Counted from the first letter of the stretch, positions 8,472-18,042 are shown. The stretch: 64,000 nt of DNA from CAVONV01 sp963697355 (GCA_963697355.1 CAVONV010000023.1:620001-684000), one strand, 5' to 3'. Notes: generated by a model from the letters alone, not told the origin. Numbers and translations are program-made.

Positions 8472-10496
8472 ATGAATCAACGAAAAGCAGCCATTCTGTT
8501 GGGACTTGCCGTCACTATCATTGCTTGCAGTCGAGTGGAGGAAGCGACCATGCCGAAGAAAACCATCGGCTCTTACGGAACATGGGAATCACCGATCACT
8601 TCCGATCTCATCGTGGCCGACACTGTAGGACTCATGGAGGCTAGAGCGGTGGGCGAGGATGTTTATTGGATAGAGATACGACCACAGGAAAAAGGACGCT
8701 CGGTCATCGTCCGACGCCGCCCCGACGGCCGGGTCGAAGAAGTCACCCCGGCGCCTTTTAGCGCTCGAACACGAGTGCATGAGTACGGTGGTGGAGCCTT
8801 TACCGTTCACGAGGACACGGTCTACTTTGCTAATTTCTCGGACCAGAGGATTTACCGGCAGCGCTTGGATTCCGAACCGGAGCCCATAACGCCCGTAGGA
8901 GCGATGCGCTACGCGGACATGGTCATGGCGCCCAACGGTCAAGGCATGGTGGCTGTTCGCGAGGATCACAGCGCCGAAGGCCGTGAAGCCGTCAACACCC
9001 TTGTGTGGCTCGAACCGAACGGAGGTGGCGAAGGTGAAGTCCTCGCAGAGGGAAACGATTTTTACGCCTCTCCCCGTTTCGATCCCAAGGGCGAACGGCT
9101 TGCTTGGTTGAGCTGGAATCACCCCAATATGCCTTGGGACGGTACGGACCTTTGGGTTGCGGACATCAGTTCCGAGGGAGTGCTGAGCCCACCTGCGAAA
9201 GTGACTGGAGGTGTAACGGATTCGATATTCCAACCCGAATGGTCCCCGGGAGGGGCACTCCATTTCGTTTCCGACCGCACAGGATGGTGGAACCTCTATC
9301 GCTGGAACAGCGGCGAGCCAGAGGCGCTGTGCCCGATGGAGGCGGAGTTTGGACGGCCCCAATGGATATTCGGTCTGAGCACCTACGGTTTCGAGTCCGA
9401 GACCCGTATCGTTGCGGTTTACGAAAAGGAAGGTCGCAGTCATTTGGCTCGGCTGGATATCGAATCCAATCAGTTGGAATCTATCCCTACACCTCATACT
9501 CAAATCTGGAAGATCGGCGTGGAAAAGGGGTCCGTCATCATGATTGGCGGCTCACCAGACCGGCCATCCGAGTTGGTGCGGCTCGACCTGAGCTCCGACG
9601 CTATCGAAGTCGTGCGGCGGTCGAACCCGTTGTTGATGGACGATGCTTATCTATCGGTTCCAGAAGCTATCGAGTTTCCGACGACGGGCGGTCTCACTGC
9701 GCACGCTTTCTTCTACCCGGCGAAAAACGACGGCTATTCCGCTCCGGAAGGTGAGAAACCGCCTTTGCTGGTCATGAGTCACGGCGGCCCGACGAGCGCC
9801 ACCGACACGACACTCAACCTTAGAATCCAGTACTGGACCAGCCGTGGCATTGCGGTCGTTGACGTCAACTATGGTGGGAGCACCGGCTACGGCCGCGAGT
9901 ATCGCGCGCGGCTGAATGGCAGGTGGGGGCTCGTCGATGTAGCGGATTGCATCAACGCAGCCCAATACCTGATCGACATGGGCCACGTCGACCCCCAACG
10001 AGTCGCCATCCGAGGCGGAAGTGCCGGTGGCTACACCACGCTCGCGGCTTTGACGTTTCACGATTTCTTTGGGGCCGGGGCGTCCTATTACGGGGTGAGC
10101 GATTTAGAGATTCTGGCCCGCGATACGCACAAGTTCGAATCGCGATATCTCGATTCGATGATCGGACCTTATCCGGAACGGAAGGACCTCTATGTGGAAC
10201 GATCACCGGTCCACTTTGTCGATCGTTTGTCCTGTCCGGTCATTTTTTTTCAGGGTCTAGAGGACCGTGTCGTACCGCCCAACCAGACCGAATTGATGTT
10301 CGATGCGGTGCGAAAAAGGGGTTTTCCAACCGCCTACGTTGCTTTCGAGGGCGAGGACCACGGTTTCCGCAAGGCGGAGAACATCAAGCGATCGCTCGAT
10401 GCGGAGCTTTATTTCTATGGCCGCGTCTTTGGGTTTGAACCTGCGGATGATATCGAGCCGGTTCGAATCGAGAACTTGCCGGAAGGAAAGTCTTAG
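8472..10496 (+). CDS. S9-family prolyl oligopeptidase/acylaminoacyl peptidase, lipoprotein
   Basis: This is an intact two-domain serine peptidase. The N-terminus has a short signal with the lipobox-like IIAC, so the mature protein is probably a lipoprotein. A beta-propeller domain fills roughly residues 40-390 (repeated VYWIEIRP, VYFANFSD, LVWLEPN-type blades). The alpha/beta hydrolase follows, with SHGGPTSATD as the oxyanion loop, GGSAGG with Ser ~520, GLEDRVVPP with Asp ~601 and GEDHGF with His ~633, counted from a TTG at 8463. The ATG at 8472 is an equally good start. It likely trims oligopeptides in the periplasm. It is the intact counterpart of the broken S9 gene at 4.8-6.9 kb. Confidence 0.9.
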   Translation: MNQRKAAILLGLAVTIIACSRVEEATMPKKTIGSYGTWESPITSDLIVADTVGLMEARAVGEDVYWIEIRPQEKGRSVIVRRRPDGRVEEVTPAPFSARTRVHEYGGGAFTVHEDTVYFANFSDQRIYRQRLDSEPEPITPVGAMRYADMVMAPNGQGMVAVREDHSAEGREAVNTLVWLEPNGGGEGEVLAEGNDFYASPRFDPKGERLAWLSWNHPNMPWDGTDLWVADISSEGVLSPPAKVTGGVTDSIFQPEWSPGGALHFVSDRTGWWNLYRWNSGEPEALCPMEAEFGRPQWIFGLSTYGFESETRIVAVYEKEGRSHLARLDIESNQLESIPTPHTQIWKIGVEKGSVIMIGGSPDRPSELVRLDLSSDAIEVVRRSNPLLMDDAYLSVPEAIEFPTTGGLTAHAFFYPAKNDGYSAPEGEKPPLLVMSHGGPTSATDTTLNLRIQYWTSRGIAVVDVNYGGSTGYGREYRARLNGRWGLVDVADCINAAQYLIDMGHVDPQRVAIRGGSAGGYTTLAALTFHDFFGAGASYYGVSDLEILARDTHKFESRYLDSMIGPYPERKDLYVERSPVHFVDRLSCPVIFFQGLEDRVVPPNQTELMFDAVRKRGFPTAYVAFEGEDHGFRKAENIKRSLDAELYFYGRVFGFEPADDIEPVRIENLPEGKS

Positions 10497-10590
10497 TGCC
10501 GCTCTTCGCGCGTTGCCCCGTCGGGCGTTCCGACGTTCTGGTCATTATGAACCAGGGCACTTAGCGAGCCGTTCGTGCTATTTTGGAGGC

Positions 10591-11166
10591 ATGGAAGGCT
10601 ATTACGACTATCATCCCACGCATCACCTGGAACGACCCCTCGTATTAGTGAGCTTCGTCAACCATCTATCACGTTCGGTGGCGCACACACTGGCAGCCAC
10701 GACCGGTCTGCCTTTGGGATTGCTCGATGAGCTGGTCGAGCACCAGATGGGTGGCTCTGCTCACCGCGTGATCGAAGAACAGGGACTGCATGCTTGGCGC
10801 CAGTACGAAAAACAAGAGCTCATCAAAGTCGTTCGTTCCCGTCCCGCGGGTGTCATAGCACTTGGAGAAGGTGTCCTCGCCGACCCCGACAATTTGAATC
10901 TCACGCTGGACAAAAGTGAGCTCGTGTATCTCTCGGTACCCGAAGAAGAAGCCTGCCGTCGTGCGAGCCAACAATCCGCTAACCATAGCGCCTCGCTTTG
11001 GGCAGAGGTCCACGCGATAAACGGTCCTCACGAAGAAAGTCTTCAAGCCCTTTTCGAAGGAAGACGTTTCACCTACGAGCTGGCTCACCACACCGTCGAC
11101 GTCTCGAATCAGTCGATTCTTCAAACCGTTGACCAACTGCGCGATCGATTGAGCCCTGTGCACTGA
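10591..11166 (+). CDS. Shikimate-kinase-like protein lacking the P-loop
   Basis: The 191-residue protein follows shikimate kinase along its length: GLLDELVEHQMGGSAHRVIE matches the shikimate-binding DxD(E)L helix region, and EEQGLHAWRQYEKQEL matches the family's FxxxGExxFRxxE motif. The segment that should be GxxGxGKST reads SFVNHLSRS, so the Walker A lysine and glycines are gone. The C-terminal lid region is degenerate too (EEACRRASQQSA). It probably cannot phosphorylate shikimate by the known mechanism and may be a regulatory or repurposed homologue. The start at 10591 is set by TTTTGGAGGC just upstream. Confidence 0.7.
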   Translation: MEGYYDYHPTHHLERPLVLVSFVNHLSRSVAHTLAATTGLPLGLLDELVEHQMGGSAHRVIEEQGLHAWRQYEKQELIKVVRSRPAGVIALGEGVLADPDNLNLTLDKSELVYLSVPEEEACRRASQQSANHSASLWAEVHAINGPHEESLQALFEGRRFTYELAHHTVDVSNQSILQTVDQLRDRLSPVH

Positions 11167-11186
11167 CCGGCTGGAGTCAAGGCAGG

Positions 11187-11204
11187 CCGTTCCTTAGGGA
11201 ACGG
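11187..11204. terminator. Hairpin between convergent genes, possible bidirectional terminator
   Basis: CCGTTCC (11187-11193) and GGAACGG (11198-11204) form a perfect 7-bp stem with a TTAG loop. It sits between the end of the shikimate-kinase-like gene and the end of the convergent yjbQ gene. There is no clear T-run on either side, so intrinsic termination is only possible. Confidence 0.4.
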
Positions 11205-11270
11205 AGAGTCTCGTCCTGATGCTCGAAACGGCGCCGGGAAATCACTTCCCCGCCCAGACGGTATTGGAGA

Positions 11271-11694
11271 TTATTCTCCAATGATTTTGATGAGAACGCG
11301 CTTGGGGCGACGCCCGTCGAACTCCCCGTAGAAGATTCTGCTCCCACGGACCGAAGTCCAGCCTCCCATCCGTAATGGCCACCACCACTTCTCGACCCAT
11401 TACTTGGCGTTTGTGGTGAGCGTCTCCATTGTCTTCGCCCGTTCGGTTGTGATGGTACCGTTCAGGACTCGGGTCGAAGGGCGCTAAGGTCTCGAGCCAT
11501 CTTTTGTAGTCCTCGTGCAATCCAGGCTCGTCGTCGTTGATGAAGACCGAAGCCGTGATGTGCATGGCGTTGACCAAGCACAATCCTTCCTTGACACCGC
11601 TTTCATCAATCGCCTTCTTCACGTCATGCGTGATGTTGACGAAGTCCATCCGGTCCGGAACGGTCAAGGAAAGGTGAGTCGTGTGACTTTTCAC
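11271..11694 (-). CDS. yjbQ: YjbQ/UPF0047 family protein, single frameshift near the C-terminus
   Basis: Conserved family segments are FVNITHDVKKAI, GLCLVNAMHITASVFINDDE, NGDAHHKRQVMGREVVVAIT and GRLDFGPWEQ. After WEQ the frame shifts near 11335. In the next frame the expected tail IFYGEFDGRRPKRVLIKIIG follows and stops at 11271. One extra base explains the shift. YjbQ proteins can replace thiamine phosphate synthase in vivo, and the true role is unsettled. It stands alone, convergent with the shikimate-kinase-like gene. Because the protein is otherwise perfect, the shift is probably a sequencing or assembly error. Confidence 0.85.
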
Positions 11695-11863
11695 TCAGAA
11701 CCTCCTAGCTGTTAAGACAAGTGATTTTGGCGCAGGCAGCGGCGTGAAATCAACATAGGTTTGCTGGCTGCGGTAAGCGAAGCACTCGCGCGCTATGGGA
11801 AGAAAGTGACGGAATGAGCTCGTCAGGCGGGACTTGGCTCGCCCGGTATTCACGTTTTTATTG

Positions 11864-11892
11864 TTGACAATCGTCAGTCAGAATGACGATAT
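11864..11892 (+). promoter_or_regulatory. Candidate promoter with embedded palindrome
   Basis: A consensus -35 TTGACA lies at 11864-11869, followed at 17-18 bp by a weak -10-like CGATAT/GATATG. Between them ATCGTCA (11870-11876) and TGACGAT (11884-11890) form a perfect 7-bp inverted repeat with a 7-base spacer, the layout of a repressor operator. Only an OmpA-domain remnant lies downstream. Confidence 0.45.
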
Positions 11893-11945
11893 GCAACGTT
11901 TTGTGCCTCGCCCGCGGCTCAAACCAAGTCAAGGAATCCAAACCC

Positions 11946-12033
11946 GGCGGTGACGACGCCACCGACGAGGGCCGTGCGCTCAATCGGAGGGTGGAGCTGC
12001 TGCAGGATGGAGTAACCCGCCCCAGCGCGTAGA
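11946..12033 (+). pseudogene. C-terminal remnant of an OmpA-family domain
   Basis: The codons encode GGDDATDEGRALNRRVELLQ, which matches the end of OmpA peptidoglycan-binding domains (the GRxxNRRVE motif), then a stop. Nothing upstream in this frame looks like the rest of the domain. It sits in the otherwise empty 11.7-12.05 kb interval, downstream of the candidate promoter at 11864. A second OmpA remnant is at 57.8 kb. Confidence 0.6.
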
Positions 12034-12045
12034 GTTCTGTGACTC

Positions 12046-15030
12046 CTATGGGTCTTCAGGAGGACTTTCGGTCGAATTGGGTAGGGATAGGCGATACAAT
12101 TTCACCACGCTCTTCCCGCCCGTGTCCACCTGGCTCGACGAGACGGCGAGCACATCCCCGCTCAGGGCAGTCGTTTGATAACCTGCTGCGCTTTGGGGTT
12201 GTAGCCAACCTTCCCATCCGCTTTTTTCCGACGACTCGTCGGTGGATGGGGCCAAACGGTAACCGCGTTGGCGAGCCGTGTCGACGATGATCGGCGCTTG
12301 ATACCAACCGTTGAAAAGAAGCATATCAGCGGACGCGTGGCGGCCCTGGATGTAGGTACCGCGAAAGCTCCCCACGGGGTTGAAGTGCACCTGTTCTGGT
12401 TCCACCGACCAGATTTGCACGAGTTCGCCGTCTTCAGACAGGCAATAGCCTTTGTTTTCGCCCAAAGGGGGTTGCGGACAACTTAGTGTCAGAGCGGTCT
12501 TGGCCAAAACTCTTGGCGATTCGTTGTCCCGCATCGCCAGCAGCTCACTGACCGTTGTGTGGGCGCCGGCGAGCGTGAAGATTTGAAAAAGATGGAAGGG
12601 TTGTTCGTAGTCCGGTGCCTCTTGATTGACAAAGAGCACCCACGGGTCGAAAAGAGCGGCTTGATACATCCAGACGGTGTCTTGCTTAGGCGCGAAGCGG
12701 GTCTCCTCGATGTTATTCGTGCGCAGAGTACCCTGTAGGCGAATGAGCGACGAGTAGTCGTCGTCATACCCCAATACCTGCCAGGCGTTGTCTCCGAGCC
12801 CGATGGCCAACCTGGGATTCGAGATGGTCGGCAGCGTCAGCTCCCATTCCGTATCCATTGAAGCATCCACACGAAACAATCGTAAGAGAAGTTCTTCTTC
12901 TTGTTGCTCGAGGACCACCGCCCTATCGTCATCGAAGAACGTGAAAGAAAGAGCACGAAGGAGTTGCCAACCGTCGTCTCCTTCCTCCAGAAGATATTCC
13001 GTCTCCGCCTCGGTTTCATAATCGTTTTCGTTTTCGGGTGAGACGGCGACAGCAAAGCGATTGCCGGAGGGCGAAAGTACGATCTCGACGGCATAGCGGT
13101 CGAGTACGCGTTCACGAATCTTCTCCGGAACGATTTCCTCGATGGGTAGTTGAGGTCCGCGGGCGCGAAATGGGTCGTCGGTGAAGCGATCTCGAAACAT
13201 CGTCGAGCCGACGAAGAGTACTGCTAAACCGGTGAGGGCGGCAACGAGCGCCAGAGTCCGAGCTCTAATTTTGCGGACGCTCGCCAAGGCCGCCGCGGCC
13301 GCGAGAAGGACTAGAACCAAGCTCGATGCGCCACGCGCCAAAAGGTGGGCCCGCATCCCAGGCAACGTCGCCCCAACCAAGCTACCGAAACGGATCGCGG
13401 CAAGGCAGGCCAACGCGATGCAGACGAGCGCGACCACCCAGGCTTCTCGATCGGCCCCTTCCGTTTTTCGACGATAGTGAGACAAGGCCAGGCCGAAACA
13501 CACCAAGCCCAGAACACCTCGCATAACGTGAACCGCGTAAATCGTGAACGGACTCAGGAACCACCATGCCTCGTCAGTGGGTCCGATCACCAAGCCGGCT
13601 AATCCGACGACGCCCAACGCCGCCAGCGTGGCGACGGCAGGCCGCGCGAGGGCGATGGCCCCGACCGCAACGGCCGGCCAAGACCAGGGCGGCATCATGC
13701 CCAGGAGCATTGTCAGGGCAGCCCAGAGTCGGCCACGACCCACCTTGTTGTGCGATGGCGTGTAGTTCACCCGTACGTCAACTCGGTCCAACACGCCTTG
13801 CAGGAGCTCGACATCCTCGGCTCGTACCGACATCTTGGTCGTCCGGTTTTGCACGTCCTTGAACACCAGATGTCGATCCTTGGGAGTCGCGACCAGTCGC
13901 AAATCCCGGAGATCCTGATATGGAATCGAGCGTCTCTCCCGAGCCGCTTGCTTCAAGCCGTCTGGATCCGAAGGACGCTCGTCCGGCAATCCGTCCAGCC
14001 AGTGGAGGTTTTGAGCGTCCAGAACCACGGCTTGGCTCGAGCCGCTAGCGTGTGGGAGGACGAGCGGTTCGAACTGTTCCACCGTCTCTCCGGTTTGTCT
14101 GCGAATGTTCTGGATGCGCCGTGCCAAGCTAGGATGGCTGGACCATTGCTCCAGGTTGGAGTCCCACCGTCGTGATATGCGAGAGAGAACATGGATCTTG
14201 GTTAGCCCGCGTATCAGGGCCTCAGGATCCCCCGAAAGCTCCGCCGCGCGAGCGTCGCTTGCCGATTCGTGCTTTTGGTGGCTCGTTGCAGCAAAGAGCA
14301 GAGCGAACAAGAGAGCTAGAGGCCACACCGAAGCATAGTTTTCAACGACGCTACGGTACGGCCCCGCCCAAATCACGATTGGAATCGTGGCGAGAACAAG
14401 AAAACCGAGTCTTCCGAGCAAAAGCCGCTTGGGGCGGAAGTGCTCGAGGTGAGCGACCTCGTGGGCGAAGATGGCCGTGACCTCCTCAGCGGAGAGCGCT
14501 TCGAGCAGCCCGTCCGGCATGAGCACACTCGGCCGCTCGAGAGAGGGCAGAGCAAAGGCGTTGACCCAGTGTCCTCCCTTCGCAACCGCACGATAGACAG
14601 TCGGTTGACGGCACCTCGCCCGCTCCAACACCCGCGCGAAGCCTTCCCGGAGATCCTCCTGGTCCAGAGGCTCCGCTCGAAGGAGCGTTCTCAAGATCGC
14701 GGGTTGAAACCAGACCCAGAGCACGGCGACCACGCCCATCGGGATCGTAGATAGGAGGGCGCCGCTTCCAGTCCGACCGGCGACGACGGGGAGCCACGCC
14801 ACGAGGAGCCATGGTCCAAGAAGAGCCAGCCAGAACCTTACGGTGTGGCTCAAGTAATCCCAAATCCCCCAGCTTTCTTTGAATATGGCCTTTCGGGACG
14901 GGAAACGTCCCACCAAAACACCGAAAACAGTGATCAAAACCAGAAGGATCGCGAAGTCAGGGGCCATAAAGCAGCAGAGAACGACCGCGATTACCGTAAC
15001 GCTGGCGAAACGCCGTGTTTGAGCGAGCAA
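12046..15030 (-). CDS. Large M48-family membrane metalloprotease with C-terminal propeller-like domain
   Basis: The 994-residue protein starts with several membrane helices. It then has a zinc protease domain with the HEVAH motif (H190, E191, H194) and the third-ligand segment HESASDARAAEL. A cytoplasmic-looking region, a second cluster of about eight helices (~residues 440-620) and a long C-terminal region of beta-propeller character (EYLLEEGDDGWQLLRAL and following) complete it. Such a length and C-terminal domain are unusual for M48 (HtpX is ~290 residues). The frame stays open upstream to about 15130 and encodes another helix (FSFLLATTPGLYAWW), so the real N-terminus is probably longer, from a non-ATG start or after a small indel following an ATGATG near 15140. 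Confidence 0.8.
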   Translation of the reverse strand: MLAQTRRFASVTVIAVVLCCFMAPDFAILLVLITVFGVLVGRFPSRKAIFKESWGIWDYLSHTVRFWLALLGPWLLVAWLPVVAGRTGSGALLSTIPMGVVAVLWVWFQPAILRTLLRAEPLDQEDLREGFARVLERARCRQPTVYRAVAKGGHWVNAFALPSLERPSVLMPDGLLEALSAEEVTAIFAHEVAHLEHFRPKRLLLGRLGFLVLATIPIVIWAGPYRSVVENYASVWPLALLFALLFAATSHQKHESASDARAAELSGDPEALIRGLTKIHVLSRISRRWDSNLEQWSSHPSLARRIQNIRRQTGETVEQFEPLVLPHASGSSQAVVLDAQNLHWLDGLPDERPSDPDGLKQAARERRSIPYQDLRDLRLVATPKDRHLVFKDVQNRTTKMSVRAEDVELLQGVLDRVDVRVNYTPSHNKVGRGRLWAALTMLLGMMPPWSWPAVAVGAIALARPAVATLAALGVVGLAGLVIGPTDEAWWFLSPFTIYAVHVMRGVLGLVCFGLALSHYRRKTEGADREAWVVALVCIALACLAAIRFGSLVGATLPGMRAHLLARGASSLVLVLLAAAAALASVRKIRARTLALVAALTGLAVLFVGSTMFRDRFTDDPFRARGPQLPIEEIVPEKIRERVLDRYAVEIVLSPSGNRFAVAVSPENENDYETEAETEYLLEEGDDGWQLLRALSFTFFDDDRAVVLEQQEEELLLRLFRVDASMDTEWELTLPTISNPRLAIGLGDNAWQVLGYDDDYSSLIRLQGTLRTNNIEETRFAPKQDTVWMYQAALFDPWVLFVNQEAPDYEQPFHLFQIFTLAGAHTTVSELLAMRDNESPRVLAKTALTLSCPQPPLGENKGYCLSEDGELVQIWSVEPEQVHFNPVGSFRGTYIQGRHASADMLLFNGWYQAPIIVDTARQRGYRLAPSTDESSEKSGWEGWLQPQSAAGYQTTALSGDVLAVSSSQVDTGGKSVVKLYRLSLPNSTESPPEDP

Positions 15031-15200
15031 CAGCTCAGGAAGAAGTGGGTCGTCGACTCGAGAGATGAGACGTTTCGAGGACCACCAGGCATAGAGTCCG
15101 GGTGTTGTCGCTAGCAGAAAAGAGAACAGGTTCCTTCATCATCGAGCCCGACTCATCGTCTCGTCTGGAAAAAACGAGCGCGCCGGAAAAGCAACCTGAC

Positions 15201-15238
15201 TTGAATTTGGATACTTACATTCTACGATTGTGAATCGT
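15201..15238. promoter_or_regulatory. Candidate promoter overlapping a perfect 15-bp palindrome
   Basis: TTGAAT (15201-15206) and TACGAT (15223-15228) are a plausible -35/-10 pair with 16-bp spacing. The -10 overlaps ACGATT-gtg-AATCGT (15224-15238), a perfect 6-bp inverted repeat. It lies between the divergent M48 protease and sugar operon, so it could be an operator for either. Confidence 0.4.
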
Positions 15239-15514
15239 GCGTGTAAAACATCGCCGCAACCCCACGGCATGGGTCGAGCCCGGTCAACGGCCAGGGGGCT
15301 GGCGGTGCAGACGGTAGCGATTGGGCCGTTTCAAATCGTCTTGGACGAGTGCTTTCCTTCCACTCGAGCCCACGAGATCGAAGACGACAGTTCGGTCGAC
15401 GATAGACCCCATCTGTGTGTTCTTGATACTGTGGTCTACTCAGCAAAGGGGAAGCCGAACCATCCCCTCTGACTGTGTTGCTTTTCGGTCATATATCTCG
15501 ATATTTAGCCCGCA

Positions 15515-17038
15515 ATGGACAAGTTTCTGCTGGGAATCGACATCGGCACGACCGCCACGAAGGCCATACTGCTCCACCCGATGCGCGGCATCATGGCCCA
15601 AGCAGAGGCCCCGGCGAGCTTGTCTTCCCCGCGTCCGGGATGGGCTGAAGCGGATCCGGTCGAGTGGTGGCGCAACGTCGGTGATACGACGCGCCGTTGT
15701 CTCACAGATTCCGGGACCAACGCCGTATCCGTAGCGGGTATCGGTGTGAGCGGGATGGTCCCCACGCTCGTCCTCCTCGACGGTGACGGCGAGGTTTTGC
15801 GGCCGTCGATTCAACAAAACGATGCACGGGCATTCGCGGAGATACAAGATTTCCGCCGTCGAGTGGATCCTGATGACGTCCTAGAGAGGACCGGGAGCGA
15901 CATCACCCAGCAGTCCATTGGTCCGAAGCTTCTTTGGCTCAGCCGGTATGAACCCGAAGCCATGGAGAGAGCCGAGCATGTGATGGGCTCCTACGATTAC
16001 ATCGTCTATCGGCTGACGCGTACCTTCTCCTGTGAAAGCAACTGGGCGCTGGAAAGTGGGCTCTATACCAAAGACGGAACCTGGGATGAGTCGCTTCTCG
16101 CGTTGAGCGCGGTGGGCTCTGAGTGGTTGGGGACGGTGCACCGTCCCTCCGAAGTCGTCGGTGAGTTGAATGCCGAAGCCGCCCGTCACCTGGGACTTGC
16201 CGAAGGGACGCCCGTCGTGGCCGGAAGCGCTGACCACGTGGCGTCGGCCTTTTCCGCCGGCATCAAGGATCCCGGTGACCTGTTAGTGAAGCTCGGTGGG
16301 GCGGGAGATATTCTCTGTGCCGTAGACCGTTGGGTCGTTGACCGACGTCTCTTTTTGGACTATCACGTCGTGCCCGACAAGTTCCTCATCAATGGTTGCA
16401 TGGCAGCCAGTGGCAGCGTTATCAAGTGGTTCCGGCAACACTTCGCAGGGGATGCCGATTACGAGTCTCTTGATGAAGAGGGGAGCGGAGTTTCTTGTGG
16501 GAGCGACGGCTTGATCGTGCTGCCCTATTTCCTCGGTGAAAAGACCCCTATCCACGACCCGTTGGCTCGAGGAGTTTTGTTTGGTTTGACCCTTGGCCAT
16601 ACGAGAGGTCACGTTTATCGGGCTATTCTCGAAGGGATTTCGTTCGGATTCCTCCATCACATGGAGGTGCTTGATGAGCTCGGTCTTCATGCGACGAAAG
16701 CCCGGGTGACCAATGGCGGCGCTCGCTCGCATCTATGGAAGCGCGTTACGGCGGACGTACTCGGACTTTCCCTGGAGCAGGTAGCACATCATCCAGGCTC
16801 GTCTCTCGGCGCTGCGTTTATTGCCGGCATGGGCGTTGGAGTGTTTGCGGATTGGACGGAGATCGAACGGTTCATCGAGGTCTCCGGTGTGGTGGAGCCC
16901 GATCCTGGGGCCCATCAGATCTATCAGCGCCTCTTCCTCATCTACCGGAGGTTGTACGACGCAGTGCGGGACGAGTTCCCGGCTTTGGCGGAAGCGATAG
17001 CAGCACCACATGAACAACAGGGAGTTGACGAATCATGA
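15515..17038 (+). CDS. FGGY-family carbohydrate kinase (xylulokinase-like)
   Basis: The 507-residue protein has the family's two ATPase-fold halves. The N-terminal phosphate loop GIDIGTTATKA, the catalytic region GSADHVASAFSAGI and the C-terminal signature NGGARSHLWKRVTADVLGL are all visible. These enzymes phosphorylate ketoses or polyols after uptake. It is closest in look to xylulokinase, but neighbours point to a rhamnose- or AI-2-type transporter, so the substrate is open. It is the first gene of a five-gene operon; its stop overlaps the start of the binding-protein gene by 4 bases (ATGA). Confidence 0.85.
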   Translation: MDKFLLGIDIGTTATKAILLHPMRGIMAQAEAPASLSSPRPGWAEADPVEWWRNVGDTTRRCLTDSGTNAVSVAGIGVSGMVPTLVLLDGDGEVLRPSIQQNDARAFAEIQDFRRRVDPDDVLERTGSDITQQSIGPKLLWLSRYEPEAMERAEHVMGSYDYIVYRLTRTFSCESNWALESGLYTKDGTWDESLLALSAVGSEWLGTVHRPSEVVGELNAEAARHLGLAEGTPVVAGSADHVASAFSAGIKDPGDLLVKLGGAGDILCAVDRWVVDRRLFLDYHVVPDKFLINGCMAASGSVIKWFRQHFAGDADYESLDEEGSGVSCGSDGLIVLPYFLGEKTPIHDPLARGVLFGLTLGHTRGHVYRAILEGISFGFLHHMEVLDELGLHATKARVTNGGARSHLWKRVTADVLGLSLEQVAHHPGSSLGAAFIAGMGVGVFADWTEIERFIEVSGVVEPDPGAHQIYQRLFLIYRRLYDAVRDEFPALAEAIAAPHEQQGVDES

Positions 17039-18042
17039 AGAAGATCTTCCTCTATGGGCTGATAGGGACATCTATCGGGCTTTCCTGCTCGCCGGGAAAC
17101 AATGCCCCTCAATCTCGTGAACGAGAAACCTTCACCATTGCCACCGTGGTCAAGCTTGAAGGGGATTCGTGGTTCGGGCGCATGCGAGTGGGTGTAGAGC
17201 GGTTTCGCGACGAAACCGGCCACGAATGCTTCCAGCAAGGCCCGCCCAAAGCCGATGCGGCGCTGCAAGTCCAAATCATAGAGGATTTGATCGCACAAAA
17301 GGTCGATGCCATTTGTGTCGTTCCCTTTGCGGTAGAGGCTTTGGAGCCGGTCTTGAAGAAAGCTCGAAGCCAGGGCATCGTCGTCGTATCCCACGAAGCC
17401 TCCAATCAAATCAACGCCGACGCCATCATCGAGGCATTTGATAACCACGCTTATGGGGCCCACTTGATGGATCACCTGGCCCGTTACATGGGCTATGAAG
17501 GGCAGTTTGCGACCTTCGTAGGAGGACTCACTTCCAAGTCCCACAACGAATGGATCGACGGCGCTTTGGCGCGGCAGAAAAAGGAATATCCGAAGCTCGA
17601 GCAGGTGGCTGAGCGCATCGAAGACTACGACAACCGGAATTTGGGCTACGAAAAGACCAAGGAGCTGTTGACAGCCTATCCAAATCTTCGTGGTATTCAG
17701 GGCAGCGCTTCCACCACTGCGGCGGGGGCGGGTCTGGCAGTCGAAGAAAGGGGACTACAAGACAAGGTCATGGTTGTCGGTACGGGGCTAGTCGCCCAAT
17801 GTCGACAGTTCTTGGAGAGTGACGCTGTGAAGCTGATCAGCTTCTGGGACCCCGCCGACGCAGGTTATGCCATGAATCAGATCGCGGTGATGCTCCTCAA
17901 GGGTGAAAAGCTAGCTCATGGAATGAATCTGGGCATAACCGGCTACGAGAGTCTGCGGCAGGACCCGACGAAGCCCAACCTCTTCTACGGCTCCGCATGG
18001 GTCGACGTGACCAAAGACAATGTGGACGACTACGATTTTTGA
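17035..18042 (+). CDS. Sugar ABC transporter substrate-binding lipoprotein (RhaS/LsrB-like)
   Basis: The N-terminus has a signal peptide ending in the lipobox GLSC, so the protein is anchored at the membrane. The body is a periplasmic-binding-protein type I fold (peripla_BP_4): KLEGDSWFGRMRVGVERF, QVQIIEDLIAQKVDAICVVP and the hinge-region GSASTTAAGAGLAV. The arrangement resembles rhamnose (RhaS) and autoinducer-2 (LsrB) binding proteins. It delivers a monosaccharide to the permease pair encoded downstream. Confidence 0.85.
   Translation: MKKIFLYGLIGTSIGLSCSPGNNAPQSRERETFTIATVVKLEGDSWFGRMRVGVERFRDETGHECFQQGPPKADAALQVQIIEDLIAQKVDAICVVPFAVEALEPVLKKARSQGIVVVSHEASNQINADAIIEAFDNHAYGAHLMDHLARYMGYEGQFATFVGGLTSKSHNEWIDGALARQKKEYPKLEQVAERIEDYDNRNLGYEKTKELLTAYPNLRGIQGSASTTAAGAGLAVEERGLQDKVMVVGTGLVAQCRQFLESDAVKLISFWDPADAGYAMNQIAVMLLKGEKLAHGMNLGITGYESLRQDPTKPNLFYGSAWVDVTKDNVDDYDF

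Noticed and set aside
8589..9503. 304-codon minus-strand frame inside the intact S9 gene
   Set aside because: Shadow of a clearly real peptidase; no recognisable domain and no ribosome site.
9104..9754. 216-codon plus-strand frame inside the S9 peptidase gene
   Set aside because: Overlaps the real gene in another frame and has no recognisable feature.
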